A DNA stretch of 22,227 nt. It comes from Methanobacteriota archaeon (GTDB lineage Archaea; Halobacteriota; Methanocellia; Methanocellales; Methanocellaceae). The notes beneath the pieces were generated by a model that did no database searches, had not been told where the DNA came from, and saw only the letters and a list, made by a program, of their open reading frames with translations. This document shows, piece by piece, positions 13,940 through 21,769 of this stretch (position 1 is its first letter; each line of letters begins with the position of its first letter). The stretch covers positions 1-22,227 of the forward strand of contig JAEZKS010000222.1 in NCBI GenBank assembly GCA_023436075.1. The letters run 5' to 3'. The position numbers and the translations under genes were made by a program.

Positions 13940-14674
13940 TCATAAGGCTGCAGTCATGGACTTCGCCAGCACGCCCTGGGCTTCCTCGCTCACGAAGTAC
14001 CGCTTGTATCTCCCATCCTGCTCGAACCGTATCATCCGGTCCTTCAAAAACCGCTCGATGTGCCAGTGTACGCTGCTTTTATCGAGCTGGAACTGCTCCG
14101 CGAGGCTGCGGTTAGTGATGCCCGGGTGGTCCATGATAGCCTGTAACAGGCTGCGGCTGGTCTCGTTTCGAACGTAGATAGCCGCGACGCGCTCCAGGTC
14201 GCTGCTGCCCGACTCGCTGCGGAACAGCCTCGTGAATTTCCCCATGCGCTTGAGGACGATCATGCCCTCGGCCTCGAGCATCTGTACGTGGTACTTGACC
14301 GTGCCGTTCTTCATCTTCTGCTGTGCGGTGATTTCGGCGGGGGTGCAGCCGGGGTTTTTCTGGACGTAGCTGAAGATGCGATGCCTGTTGCGGTTGTCCA
14401 GCACGTTCTCGATGCGGCCGGCGAAAGGAGGGAAGAAGGCGGCCAGCCAGCCAAGCAAAAGCAAGCTGTCCACGGCCGACAGCACCTGCACCCACAGGGG
14501 CAAGCTCCAGTAGGATTCGGCCGGAGCATTCGTGACTACGTCGCCTGCGCCGGGAGGCGTAGCGGGGGTGACGACGTAATCGCCGGAGCTGCCGGAGCCG
14601 TTGAACAGGCCGACGGCGATCGTGGCCGTCAGGGCCACGACTGCTATGGTGAGCAACAGGTGCCAGGTTCTCAT
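13940..14674 (-). CDS. Membrane-anchored transcriptional regulator with two winged helices
   Basis: A 244-residue regulator with two membrane helices (about 5-24 and 62-83), the segment between them (about 25-60, rich in G, P, T) outside, and two cytoplasmic winged-helix domains: 95-152 (RIFSYVQKNPGCTPAEI, GTVKYHVQMLEAEGMI) and 170-228 (SLLQAIMDHPGITNRSLAEQ, SSVHWHIERFLKDRMI). This architecture is known as an archaeal class of predicted membrane-bound regulators with two HTH domains. It could sense envelope state and act directly on DNA. The ATG at 14674 is chosen because it starts the first helix and lies 11 bases after the stop of the upstream secreted-protein gene, with which it forms an operon. 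Cassette 2 diverges from this operon and is a plausible target. Confidence 0.85.
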   Translation of the reverse strand: MRTWHLLLTIAVVALTATIAVGLFNGSGSSGDYVVTPATPPGAGDVVTNAPAESYWSLPLWVQVLSAVDSLLLLGWLAAFFPPFAGRIENVLDNRNRHRIFSYVQKNPGCTPAEITAQQKMKNGTVKYHVQMLEAEGMIVLKRMGKFTRLFRSESGSSDLERVAAIYVRNETSRSLLQAIMDHPGITNRSLAEQFQLDKSSVHWHIERFLKDRMIRFEQDGRYKRYFVSEEAQGVLAKSMTAAL

Positions 14675-14685
14675 GATGTCATGCC

Positions 14686-15858
14686 CTAATAGGTCCTCAC
14701 GTAGTAATCGTCGCTGCCAAGTTTTTCCAGGTCGGTCACCTTCAGGTGCCACTCGCCCGAGGCAACGCCTGATGGGTTGGCTATGTTCAGGTTGATCCGG
14801 CCGTCTGCTTTGCCGTCCGAGTCGTCGTAGTACGGGCCGAGCACTTTGCCGTCCGGCGTGTAGACGACCAGCCGGAGCTTGCTGTCCGGATCACTCCACT
14901 TGATGTCTACGTTCAACGATTTGACGGCGTCGCCGACGTCGATGGAGTGCCATTTCGTCTCTCCGGCGGCTATGCGGTTATCGTACGTGTCGTCAGCCTG
15001 GGCTGCAGTCGTCCGGGCGGAAAGGTTCGCCAGGTCGACCATCATGTCGCTGTTGATCTCGATGACTCCTGTGGCGGGACCGTAACCGGCTATGGGTTGT
15101 CCGGACGTCTCTAAGCTGCCGTTGCGCTCATGCAGCGTCGCATATCCCGAGAAGCGGACGAGGGAGCCGTTTTCCATGGACAGGGACTTTCGGTCATTCT
15201 TCCACTGGAAATCGAATAGCTGAGGGTCCATGCCTGGAAAGAGCATAGCTGCTTTCATGTTCAAGATCAGATCATCTTCCATGGCAGGCGAGTGGCCGGG
15301 AGAGCGAAATATGGCACCAACCGGAACATAGTTCCCATGGGCCGCAAGCGTGTAGAATGGCATCGCCGGCATCTCCATCCGGAGGGTGTCCATGTAAAAG
15401 ATGATCGTTGAAACAGTCACTTCGGGTGTTTGCTCCAGGTTGCCTACACTGATGACGGGAGTCAACACCGGGTCCGGAGACTCGTCGGTCCCTCCATTGA
15501 CGAATTGTGCCGGCGTCCCGCCGATACCATAAGTCATCATCTGGACAGGGCCCTCGCCGTCGATGTCAGCCGCTGTGGTCCCGAAGACTACGCCGGCCGT
15601 GCCGACAGCACCTTTAACGAACGTGAAAGTGCCTTCAGGCCGGGGCGTCTTTTGAGCGTAGCCCTGGCTGGCTGTGCCGTCCGCTTTCAGCTTGTGATCG
15701 GCGAGAAACGATAAGTCTGCCAGATAAGTTCCTTTCGACAAACCTCCGACTTCGTCACTCCCGGTTCCGGCGACGGTCTGCACTCGTCCCGTCGAGCCAA
15801 GGGCGCAGGAAGAGATGACCAGGATCAAAACGGCAATGGCCGCTGTTTTTCTAAGCAT
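14686..15858 (-). CDS. Secreted protein with PPC/P-like C-terminal domain
   Basis: A protein of 390 residues with a signal peptide (MLRKTAAIAVLILVISSC) that may be a lipoprotein signal ending at the cysteine. The central part (about 40-285) is beta-rich and unrecognised. The last 90 or so residues (ETKWHSIDVGDAVKSLNVDI, DSKLRLVVYTPDGKVLG, GEWHLKVTDLEKLGSDDYYV) look like a pre-peptidase C-terminal (PPC) or P-type jelly-roll domain, usually found on secreted proteases and surface proteins; no protease motif was seen here. I prefer the ATG at 15858 because a TATA-like TTTATA starts 35 bases upstream; the ATG at 15873 would lie ahead of the likely start of transcription. It is co-transcribed with the membrane regulator downstream, so it may report an outside condition to it. 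Confidence 0.75.
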   Translation of the reverse strand: MLRKTAAIAVLILVISSCALGSTGRVQTVAGTGSDEVGGLSKGTYLADLSFLADHKLKADGTASQGYAQKTPRPEGTFTFVKGAVGTAGVVFGTTAADIDGEGPVQMMTYGIGGTPAQFVNGGTDESPDPVLTPVISVGNLEQTPEVTVSTIIFYMDTLRMEMPAMPFYTLAAHGNYVPVGAIFRSPGHSPAMEDDLILNMKAAMLFPGMDPQLFDFQWKNDRKSLSMENGSLVRFSGYATLHERNGSLETSGQPIAGYGPATGVIEINSDMMVDLANLSARTTAAQADDTYDNRIAAGETKWHSIDVGDAVKSLNVDIKWSDPDSKLRLVVYTPDGKVLGPYYDDSDGKADGRINLNIANPSGVASGEWHLKVTDLEKLGSDDYYVRTY

Positions 15859-15887
15859 ATGCTCCAAGATCATAAGAGGTTGGCGGG

Positions 15888-15893
15888 TATAAA
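15888..15893 (-). promoter_or_regulatory. TATA-like box of the secreted protein-regulator operon
   Basis: TTTATA on the minus strand starts 35 bases before the ATG at 15858. It faces away from ABC cassette 2. Confidence 0.4.
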
Positions 15894-15909
15894 ATCATTT
15901 TGATCAGAA

Positions 15910-16048
15910 CGTCCAACTGACGATTTATCAGCCCGTTTACCGTTATTTCTCTTTATTATCAGCGATAAAAGACGAAACGTGACAATTCACGACTCTTCCA
16001 CCATGTTTATAGTCGAATCGTCCAACTGTGGCCTGATCGTTGGATGAT
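15910..16048. promoter_or_regulatory. Three copies of a CGTCCAACTG-like motif between divergent operons
   Basis: CGTCCAACTG at 15910-15919 and 16019-16028 on the + strand, and a reversed copy at 16039-16048 (GTTGGATGAT), the last two forming an inverted repeat with ATCGTCCAAC (16017-16026; 9 of 10 positions pair). The copies flank the likely promoters of both the regulator operon and cassette 2 (TTTATA at 16006), so they could be binding sites of the double winged-helix regulator. Inference. Confidence 0.4.
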
Positions 16049-16126
16049 TTGGCCAGAATTGATATACCACCTGACGGCCTATCCCCGTTCAACAGGCGAC
16101 AGATCAGCAGATCTGGAGGGGCTTGT

Positions 16127-17044
16127 ATGATTCGAACTGAAACTCTGACTAAGATATACGGAGGCGTGAAGGCCGTGGATGCCGTGTCGATCGAGGTCGG
16201 CAAGGGCGAAGTCTTCGGCTTCGTCGGCCCGAACGGCTCCGGAAAGACGACCACGATAGGGATGCTGGTCGGCCTGATCGAGCCGTCCGGCGGCAAGTGC
16301 TTCATCAACGACATCGACGTGACACATAACCCGATGGAAGCGAAGAAGATCACCGGATACCTGCCCGACGGCATCGGATTCTACCCGGCATTGACAGCGA
16401 AGCAGAACCTGAGGTATTTCTCGAGATTCTATGGCATGAGCGACAAGGATGCAGACGAGCGCATCCGGACGCTGCTGGACTATGTTGGCCTTTCCGGCGT
16501 GGAGAAGCCTACAGAGGGATTCTCGCGGGGCATGCGGCAGAGGCTGGGCCTGGCTCAGGCACTGCTGAACGACCCGCAGGTGGTCTTCATGGACGAGCCG
16601 ACCAACGGCCTGGACCCGCAGGGCGTCGTCACCTTCCGCCAGATCATCAAAGACCTTTGCAAGAACGGGAAGACGGTGTTCTTCTCGTCCCACATCCTGG
16701 AAGACGTGCGGCAGGTCAGCACGAAGATCGGCGTGATCTCCGGGGGCAAAATGATCGCCCAGGGCACGACCGACGAAGTCCGCCACATGCTGGCGAAGGA
16801 CGACCTGATAACCATCGTAGTCAAGGTGGCCGGAGAGATGCCGCAGCTTTCGCTGGAGCAGATCGTCAGCGCCGACTACAAGAATGGCAGTGCGGTCCTG
16901 CGGGCGAAGGGTGACATCCGGGGCGAGATCTCGGACGAACTGTTCAGGCGCGGCGTGCACGTGCACGAGCTCCGGGTGGAGGAGAGATCGCTGGAGGACG
17001 TGTTCCTCGAGACCGTGTACGGAGGTGGCAGCAATGCGGTCTGA
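16127..17044 (+). CDS. ABC transporter ATP-binding protein, cassette 2
   Basis: A 305-residue ATPase, with the same length and motif positions as in cassette 1: Walker A GPNGSGKT (34-41), signature FSRGMRQRL (132-140), Walker B VVFMDEPT (152-159), GLDPQG and the switch histidine at 189 (SSHILEDV). The C-terminal region after 225 ends in the shared ERSLEDVFLETVYGG. It powers the permease encoded immediately downstream. The ATG at 16127 has GGAGGG 6 bases ahead; the frame continues 29 codons upstream, but those residues do not align with the paralogues. The leader is long (about 90 bases if the TATA box at 16006 is used) and contains the reversed CCAAC motif. GC-rich codons match the general background, unlike cassette 1. 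Confidence 0.95.
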   Translation: MIRTETLTKIYGGVKAVDAVSIEVGKGEVFGFVGPNGSGKTTTIGMLVGLIEPSGGKCFINDIDVTHNPMEAKKITGYLPDGIGFYPALTAKQNLRYFSRFYGMSDKDADERIRTLLDYVGLSGVEKPTEGFSRGMRQRLGLAQALLNDPQVVFMDEPTNGLDPQGVVTFRQIIKDLCKNGKTVFFSSHILEDVRQVSTKIGVISGGKMIAQGTTDEVRHMLAKDDLITIVVKVAGEMPQLSLEQIVSADYKNGSAVLRAKGDIRGEISDELFRRGVHVHELRVEERSLEDVFLETVYGGGSNAV

Positions 17045-18116
17045 GTTCGTGGTGGCGGCAAAAGAGTTCAAGGACAACCTGAACAGCAAGCGGTTCCTGA
17101 TACTGTTCGGGCTGCTGACGCTGCTCTCGATCATCGGCGCCATTACTGGCATCGGCGACTACAACAGTGCCCTGGACTCATATAACAGCAACCTGAACCA
17201 GGCATCGTCCCTGCCGGGAAACATAAAAATTTTCGTCGACATGCCCTCGATCCTGCAGATCTTCAGCTCCTACGGCACGTACATCGCCTCGTTCGGCATG
17301 CTACTCGCCGTATCGATGGGCTTCGACCTGATCTCACGGGAGAAGGAGGAGGGGACACTCAAGATCCTGCTCACTCACCCGGTGTTCCGCGACCAGGTGA
17401 TCAACGGCAAGATCCTTGGCTCGGCGGCTATGATGATCGTCGTGCTGCTATCGACCTTCCTGGCCATCGTGGCGATCATGCTGTTCTTCGGCATTGTCCC
17501 GTCCGGCGACGACCTCGTAAGGCTCGGGGCGTTCTTCCTGGCCGTGGTGCTGTTCCTGCTGGCGTACCTTGCTATCTCGGTCATGTCGTCGACGATCTCG
17601 AAAAGCTCATCAATGGCCATGCTGATCGCCATCGCCATCGTGCTGGTCGGAATGGTCATCCCCAACGTCTCCGGCGCCGTTGCCGACGTGGTTCTCGGGC
17701 AGGAGCCACAGATGAGCATAGTCTCGACTTCGGGCGGCCAGATCACGGGCGGCTCAGGCGGCCAGACGATCACATTCCAGGCATTCGAATCGAACCAGAC
17801 TGGCGGCAAGCAGGGCACGCCCATGCAGATCAACCCGGAATACACGGACTACTGGAACAAGCGAAACCAGATCACCGGGATCATCAACGTAATATCGCCG
17901 AGTAATGACTTCGACGCGATCTCGCGGGCCATCACTGGCCGGCAGGGCAGTCTCAACCAGGGAACTGCCGGGCTCTACCAGCGGCTGGCAGGCGAGACCG
18001 TATCTGTCTGGGATTCGCTATCGTCGGTGTGGATGAATTTCCTCGCGCTGATCGTCATGATCGTCGCAGGGTTCGGGATATCGTACGCTAAGTTCGTGAG
18101 GGTGGATGTCCGATGA
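17034..18116 (+). CDS. ABC-2 family permease, cassette 2
   Basis: A 360-residue membrane subunit with about six helices. It starts MRSEFVVAAKEFKDNLNSKRF, the amphipathic N-terminus common to the three permeases, and has the coupling segment FDLISREKEEGTLKILLTHP after helix 2. The first outside loop is much shorter than in cassettes 1 and 3, whereas the second is long and rich in G, Q, S and T (QITGGSGGQTITFQ) before YTDYWNKRN. The C-terminus SYAKFVRVDVR overlaps the third gene by ATGA. The ATG at 17034 follows GGAGGTGG, the best ribosome binding site of the cassette, lying inside the ATPase gene. The likely role is export or membrane extraction together with the NEW3-like protein. Confidence 0.92.
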   Translation: MRSEFVVAAKEFKDNLNSKRFLILFGLLTLLSIIGAITGIGDYNSALDSYNSNLNQASSLPGNIKIFVDMPSILQIFSSYGTYIASFGMLLAVSMGFDLISREKEEGTLKILLTHPVFRDQVINGKILGSAAMMIVVLLSTFLAIVAIMLFFGIVPSGDDLVRLGAFFLAVVLFLLAYLAISVMSSTISKSSSMAMLIAIAIVLVGMVIPNVSGAVADVVLGQEPQMSIVSTSGGQITGGSGGQTITFQAFESNQTGGKQGTPMQINPEYTDYWNKRNQITGIINVISPSNDFDAISRAITGRQGSLNQGTAGLYQRLAGETVSVWDSLSSVWMNFLALIVMIVAGFGISYAKFVRVDVR

Positions 18117-19531
18117 AGGCTTCGCGCCTGCTTATTTTTTTGCTCGCCGCGATAGCTATGGCGGCCATCCTGCCCACGCTGTCTACGGCGGAGAGCTACT
18201 CGAGTCAGTTCTCGGGCGTGGTGCACGACGGGGACGTTAAGACTGTCAACGGGTGCAGCCTCATTTTCACCGTCCCGGACATTGTCGGCGCCTCCCTGCT
18301 CGTACAGGTGCAAAGCGTCTACGGGACGGGAAACATATCGGTAAGCCCTGGCAACCCATATTATTACTATGACAGGCTGCTGATATACGTCGTGACGATG
18401 AACGCCACCAGTAAACAGGCATACGTGGACATCCAGGTCCCTGTGGTCACGCCCACGCCCGGGCCGGCCGGCACTAAAATCTACTGTGACACGCCCGGCC
18501 AGCTCGCGCTGGGAGGCGATACCGTAACCTTCCCCGTCGTCATACAAAACTACGACGACGATCACACCTACTCGCTATCGGCCACCAACTATGCAGGCTG
18601 GTCGACCCATTATGAGTACAATGGCAGGCAGATCAATCAGATATACGTGCCGGAAAACGATAAGAGAACGGTGAATCTCGTCGTCGAGACTTCGTACACT
18701 TCGCCGATCAATACCCATTCGATCACCGCGAAGGTGGACAGCAACAGCCTAGGCCTCTCCGTGACCATCACGAGCGTCAACAGCTCGGTCTCCGTCTCGG
18801 CGCAGGTCAGTACCGTGATCGGCTCCATCGGGGGCAGCGCGGACTATACCCTGCTCCTGGAGAACGTGCAATCCCAGGATAACGGCTACAGCCTGTCGGT
18901 CACCGGCCTGCCGGACGGGTGGTACTACAAGTTCAAGGAATCCGCCCAGAGCACCGGCGAGCTGGCCGAGGTCATCGTCCCGGCAAGTTCGACAAAGAGC
19001 CTGATCCTGGAGATCACGCCGCTATTGAGCGCGGAGGAAGGAGACTATAACTTCACCGCAGTCGTGACGACGCCAGACGGCAACGAGATCACTAAAAACC
19101 TCACGCTGAGGCTCAAGGGCAGCATCGGCATGTCGGCGGCCAGTGATACTAACAGGTACGACGCCAGTCCCGGCGAGACGTTCAGCATACCGATCTACGT
19201 GACCAACAGTGGCAAGGGGCAGGCGCTGACGGATGTACATCTGGAGGTCAGCGCGCCGTCCGGATGGACCGTAACCACGTCCCCAGAGCAGTACAACAGC
19301 ATTAAGGCGGGAGAGACACAGCTCTTTACCGTGTCCGTCGTGCCGCCGGCGAACATCGTCGCCAGCCTCTATGAAGTGGACATCAACGTAGTGAGCGACC
19401 AGCAACAGACCACTAAAGTGTACCAGATAAACGTCACAACCAGTTCGATCATACCGTACGTCGGCGGTGTGATCGTCCTGATGATCGTCGGCGGGCTGTT
19501 CGTAATATACCGAAAGTACGGGCGCAGATGA
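18113..19531 (+). CDS. Secreted, C-terminally anchored NEW3/Ig-repeat protein, cassette 2
   Basis: A 472-residue exoprotein: signal peptide (1-27), an N-terminal beta domain (28-115), a short TPTPGPAG linker, three Ig-like repeats of about 100-110 residues (about 120-220, 221-335, 336-445) and a final membrane helix (447-466) with a basic tail (RKYGRR). The repeats show the pattern of NEW3/CARDB-type domains: GGDTVTFPVVIQN, GGSADYTLLLEN and PGETFSIPIYVTNSG, each followed by LPDGW- or APSGW-like turns. Such domains mediate binding at the surface; no catalytic motif is visible. The ATG overlaps the permease stop, so it is made together with the transporter and probably is its outside partner. 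The stop codon sits in the loop of a terminator-like hairpin. A homologue, cut by the window, forms cassette 3's third gene. Confidence 0.85.
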   Translation: MKASRLLIFLLAAIAMAAILPTLSTAESYSSQFSGVVHDGDVKTVNGCSLIFTVPDIVGASLLVQVQSVYGTGNISVSPGNPYYYYDRLLIYVVTMNATSKQAYVDIQVPVVTPTPGPAGTKIYCDTPGQLALGGDTVTFPVVIQNYDDDHTYSLSATNYAGWSTHYEYNGRQINQIYVPENDKRTVNLVVETSYTSPINTHSITAKVDSNSLGLSVTITSVNSSVSVSAQVSTVIGSIGGSADYTLLLENVQSQDNGYSLSVTGLPDGWYYKFKESAQSTGELAEVIVPASSTKSLILEITPLLSAEEGDYNFTAVVTTPDGNEITKNLTLRLKGSIGMSAASDTNRYDASPGETFSIPIYVTNSGKGQALTDVHLEVSAPSGWTVTTSPEQYNSIKAGETQLFTVSVVPPANIVASLYEVDINVVSDQQQTTKVYQINVTTSSIIPYVGGVIVLMIVGGLFVIYRKYGRR

Positions 19532-19551
19532 GCCCGTATTTTCATTTTTTT
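19517..19551 (+). terminator. Terminator-like hairpin at the end of cassette 2
   Basis: Perfect 7-base stem TACGGGC/GCCCGTA (19517-19523 and 19532-19538) followed by TTTTCATTTTTTT. The stop codon TGA (19529-19531) lies at the end of the loop, so the terminator is partly inside the gene. Confidence 0.7.
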
Positions 19552-19591
19552 CGCGTACGTCGACCTAATTAACGTTTCATGACAGAGCCTA

Positions 19592-19599
19592 TTTATAAT
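19592..19599 (+). promoter_or_regulatory. TATA-like box of ABC cassette 3
   Basis: TTTATAAT, about 60 bases before the ATG at 19654. A start near 19620 excludes the in-frame ATG at 19579 as the true start. Confidence 0.5.
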
Positions 19600-19625
19600 C
19601 TGATCATCCACGTTTTCATAGCTTG

Positions 19626-19645
19626 CGCTTGCGTAGCAAGCGGAG
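19626..19645 (+). promoter_or_regulatory. 5' leader hairpin next to the ribosome binding site
   Basis: A perfect 7-base stem CGCTTGC/GCAAGCG with loop GTA (19626-19642), whose last base is the first G of the GGAG (19642-19645) serving the ATG at 19654. It would stand near the very 5' end of the mRNA and may protect it or limit ribosome access. Confidence 0.4.
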
Positions 19646-19653
19646 ATATGGAT

Positions 19654-20577
19654 ATGAGCGGAGATGGAACTCCCTCTACGTTGAGGGCTGAAGGCCTGAC
19701 TAAGGCCTACGATGGGACGAAAGTCGTCGATTCCGTCGACATCGAGGTAAAAGGTGGCGAAATATTCGGTTTTCTAGGGCCGAACGGCGCCGGAAAGACG
19801 ACCACCATCAGCATGATGGTAGGGCTCATCGAGCCGACGACCGGCCGGTGCCTGATCGATGGCATTGACGTGATCAGGAAACCGATCGAGGCCAAGCGGA
19901 TCATCGGCTACCTGCCGGATGGTGTCGGATTTTACACTCACCTGAATGCAAAGCAGAACCTGAAGTACCTGTCGAAATTCTATGATATCAAGGACGCCGA
20001 CGCCAGGATCGACGAGCTGATCAAGTATGTGGGGCTCGGCGGCGTCGGACGGCCTGTGGGCAAGTTCTCCCGGGGAATGCGGCAGCGGCTGGGCCTGGCC
20101 CTCTCGCTGCTCAACGACCCCAGGGTAATCCTGATGGACGAGCCTACCAACGGCCTCGACCCAGAGGGCGTGATGCTGTTCCGCCGGATCGTAAAGGAGC
20201 AGGCTGCAGCCGGCAAAGCCGTCCTGCTGTCGTCTCACGCGCTTGAGGAGGTGGGCAATCTCTGCAACCGGTTCGGCATCATCAAGGGAGGAAAGATGGC
20301 AGTGAGCGGCTCCATGGATGACGTCCGTAACGGCCTGCGTAGTGATGGCAACGTACGCATACTGGTCCGATCTCATGGCAACATGCCCGACCTGAAGACC
20401 GAGGGGATCGTCAGCGCCGCCTACAGTGGCGAAACGGCGGAGATCGTCGCCAGATCTGACATCTGCGACCAGATCGCCTCCGAGCTGTATGCCAGCCATA
20501 TACAGGTGAGAGAATTGCGCGTCGTGGGGACGTCGCTGGAGGATATTTTCATGCAAACCGTATATGGAGGCGCCTGA
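19654..20577 (+). CDS. ABC transporter ATP-binding protein, cassette 3
   Basis: A 307-residue ATPase closely paralogous to the cassette 2 protein: Walker A GPNGAGKT (42-49), signature FSRGMRQRL, Walker B VILMDEPT, GLDPEG, SSHALEEV, and the C-terminal GTSLEDIFMQTVYGG. The N-terminus has about eight extra polar residues compared with cassettes 1 and 2. The start at 19654 is set by GGAG 8 bases upstream and by the TATA box at 19592; the ATG at 19648 is too close to GGAG, and that at 19579 lies upstream of the promoter. The permease start follows the stop by one base. With the terminator ahead of it, the cassette is likely transcribed independently of cassette 2. Confidence 0.94.
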   Translation: MSGDGTPSTLRAEGLTKAYDGTKVVDSVDIEVKGGEIFGFLGPNGAGKTTTISMMVGLIEPTTGRCLIDGIDVIRKPIEAKRIIGYLPDGVGFYTHLNAKQNLKYLSKFYDIKDADARIDELIKYVGLGGVGRPVGKFSRGMRQRLGLALSLLNDPRVILMDEPTNGLDPEGVMLFRRIVKEQAAAGKAVLLSSHALEEVGNLCNRFGIIKGGKMAVSGSMDDVRNGLRSDGNVRILVRSHGNMPDLKTEGIVSAAYSGETAEIVARSDICDQIASELYASHIQVRELRVVGTSLEDIFMQTVYGGA

Positions 20578-20578
20578 T

Positions 20579-21769
20579 ATGAAGGACATCATGATCGTGG
20601 CGGAAAAGGAGCTACGAGACTTCTTCACCGGGAAGCGCTTCCTGATCCTCATAGGAATCATGCTGATTCTCGTGATTATCGGCATACTTGCCGGGCTGCA
20701 AGGCTATAACTCTCAGCTTGACCAGTACAAGACCCAGCAGGAACAGAACAACCAGATGATCCAGCAGCAGCAACAGCAGATCGATGAAGCGATAGCGCGC
20801 GGCGATAGCCAGGAAATGATCGCCGCGATGCAGTCCAGCCTGGAAAATATGAGGGACATGTTGCTGAACCAGTACATGCCGTCCTTCCTATCATTCTTCT
20901 ACCAGTTCTATACGGCATTTAACTTTGTCGGCGCGATATTGGCCATCGTGATGGGGTTCGACCTGATCTCCAGCGAGAGGGAATCCGGATCGCTGCGATT
21001 GCTACTGACCAGGCCTACATACAGGGATAGTGTGATTAATGGCAAGGCCCTGGCCGGGGTGGCAGTGATCGCCATCATACTGGCCGCTGCGTTCATGGTT
21101 ACCATGGCCGTGCTGCTGCTCTCCCAGATCGTGCCGTCAGGCGACGACCTGTACCGGATCGTCGCGTACTTCGGCGCTACCCTGCTCTTCATGGTGACGA
21201 TTTTTGCTGTATCGCTGCTGGTCTCGACCTTCAGTCACTCCTCGAAGACGGCTGTCCTGTTCATGCTGGGAATTTTCGTGTTCATGTATATCCTTGGTGG
21301 CGCTGTCAGCACTGTTTCAAACGTGGTCATGGGGCCGCCACCGCAATACACGCAATACCCGGTCATATCCACGCCGATAGCCATGCCTGTAGTGGACGCC
21401 AATGGTTCGGTCATTTCGATGCCTGAGCCCACGATAAGCCCCGAAATGCAGGCATACCAGGAGGCTCAATGGAAATACCAGAACGACTCGGCCAGATACT
21501 ATTCGACACAACAACAGATCGGAGACATATCAGCATTAATCTCTCCGATGCAGTCCTACAGCCAGCTGACTAACGTCATCCTGAGCAAGGAGAAGCCCTA
21601 TGACCCGTCCGAGACGTACAGTGGCAGCTACAACTGGATGGAAAGCAGAAAACAGTTGACGCTGTTCGAGTCGCTGGGGTACAAGTGGGCCTACATTGTC
21701 GCGCTACTGGTGATCCTGGTCGCCGCCTTCGGGCTCTCGTACATGTTCTTCATGAGGACGGACGTATGA
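20579..21769 (+). CDS. ABC-2 family permease, cassette 3
   Basis: A 396-residue membrane subunit, the longest of the three. MKDIMIVAEKELRDFFTGKRF is the shared N-terminus; FDLISSERESGSLRLLLTRP is the coupling segment. The first outside loop (about 45-110) is enlarged and extremely glutamine-rich (QQEQNNQMIQQQQQQIDEA), probably a helical coiled coil. The second loop (about 245-350) is also rich in Q, P and Y. About six membrane helices; the end SYMFFMRTDV matches the other permeases. GGAGG lies 8 bases before the ATG at 20579, inside the ATPase gene. The stop overlaps the third gene by ATGA. Confidence 0.92.
   Translation: MKDIMIVAEKELRDFFTGKRFLILIGIMLILVIIGILAGLQGYNSQLDQYKTQQEQNNQMIQQQQQQIDEAIARGDSQEMIAAMQSSLENMRDMLLNQYMPSFLSFFYQFYTAFNFVGAILAIVMGFDLISSERESGSLRLLLTRPTYRDSVINGKALAGVAVIAIILAAAFMVTMAVLLLSQIVPSGDDLYRIVAYFGATLLFMVTIFAVSLLVSTFSHSSKTAVLFMLGIFVFMYILGGAVSTVSNVVMGPPPQYTQYPVISTPIAMPVVDANGSVISMPEPTISPEMQAYQEAQWKYQNDSARYYSTQQQIGDISALISPMQSYSQLTNVILSKEKPYDPSETYSGSYNWMESRKQLTLFESLGYKWAYIVALLVILVAAFGLSYMFFMRTDV

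Noticed and set aside
16079..17152. A 357-codon minus-strand frame opposite the cassette 2 ATPase (and a similar one opposite cassette 3)
   Set aside because: Antisense shadows of the two paralogous ATPase genes; both mirror the same conserved codons and have no promoter or family features.
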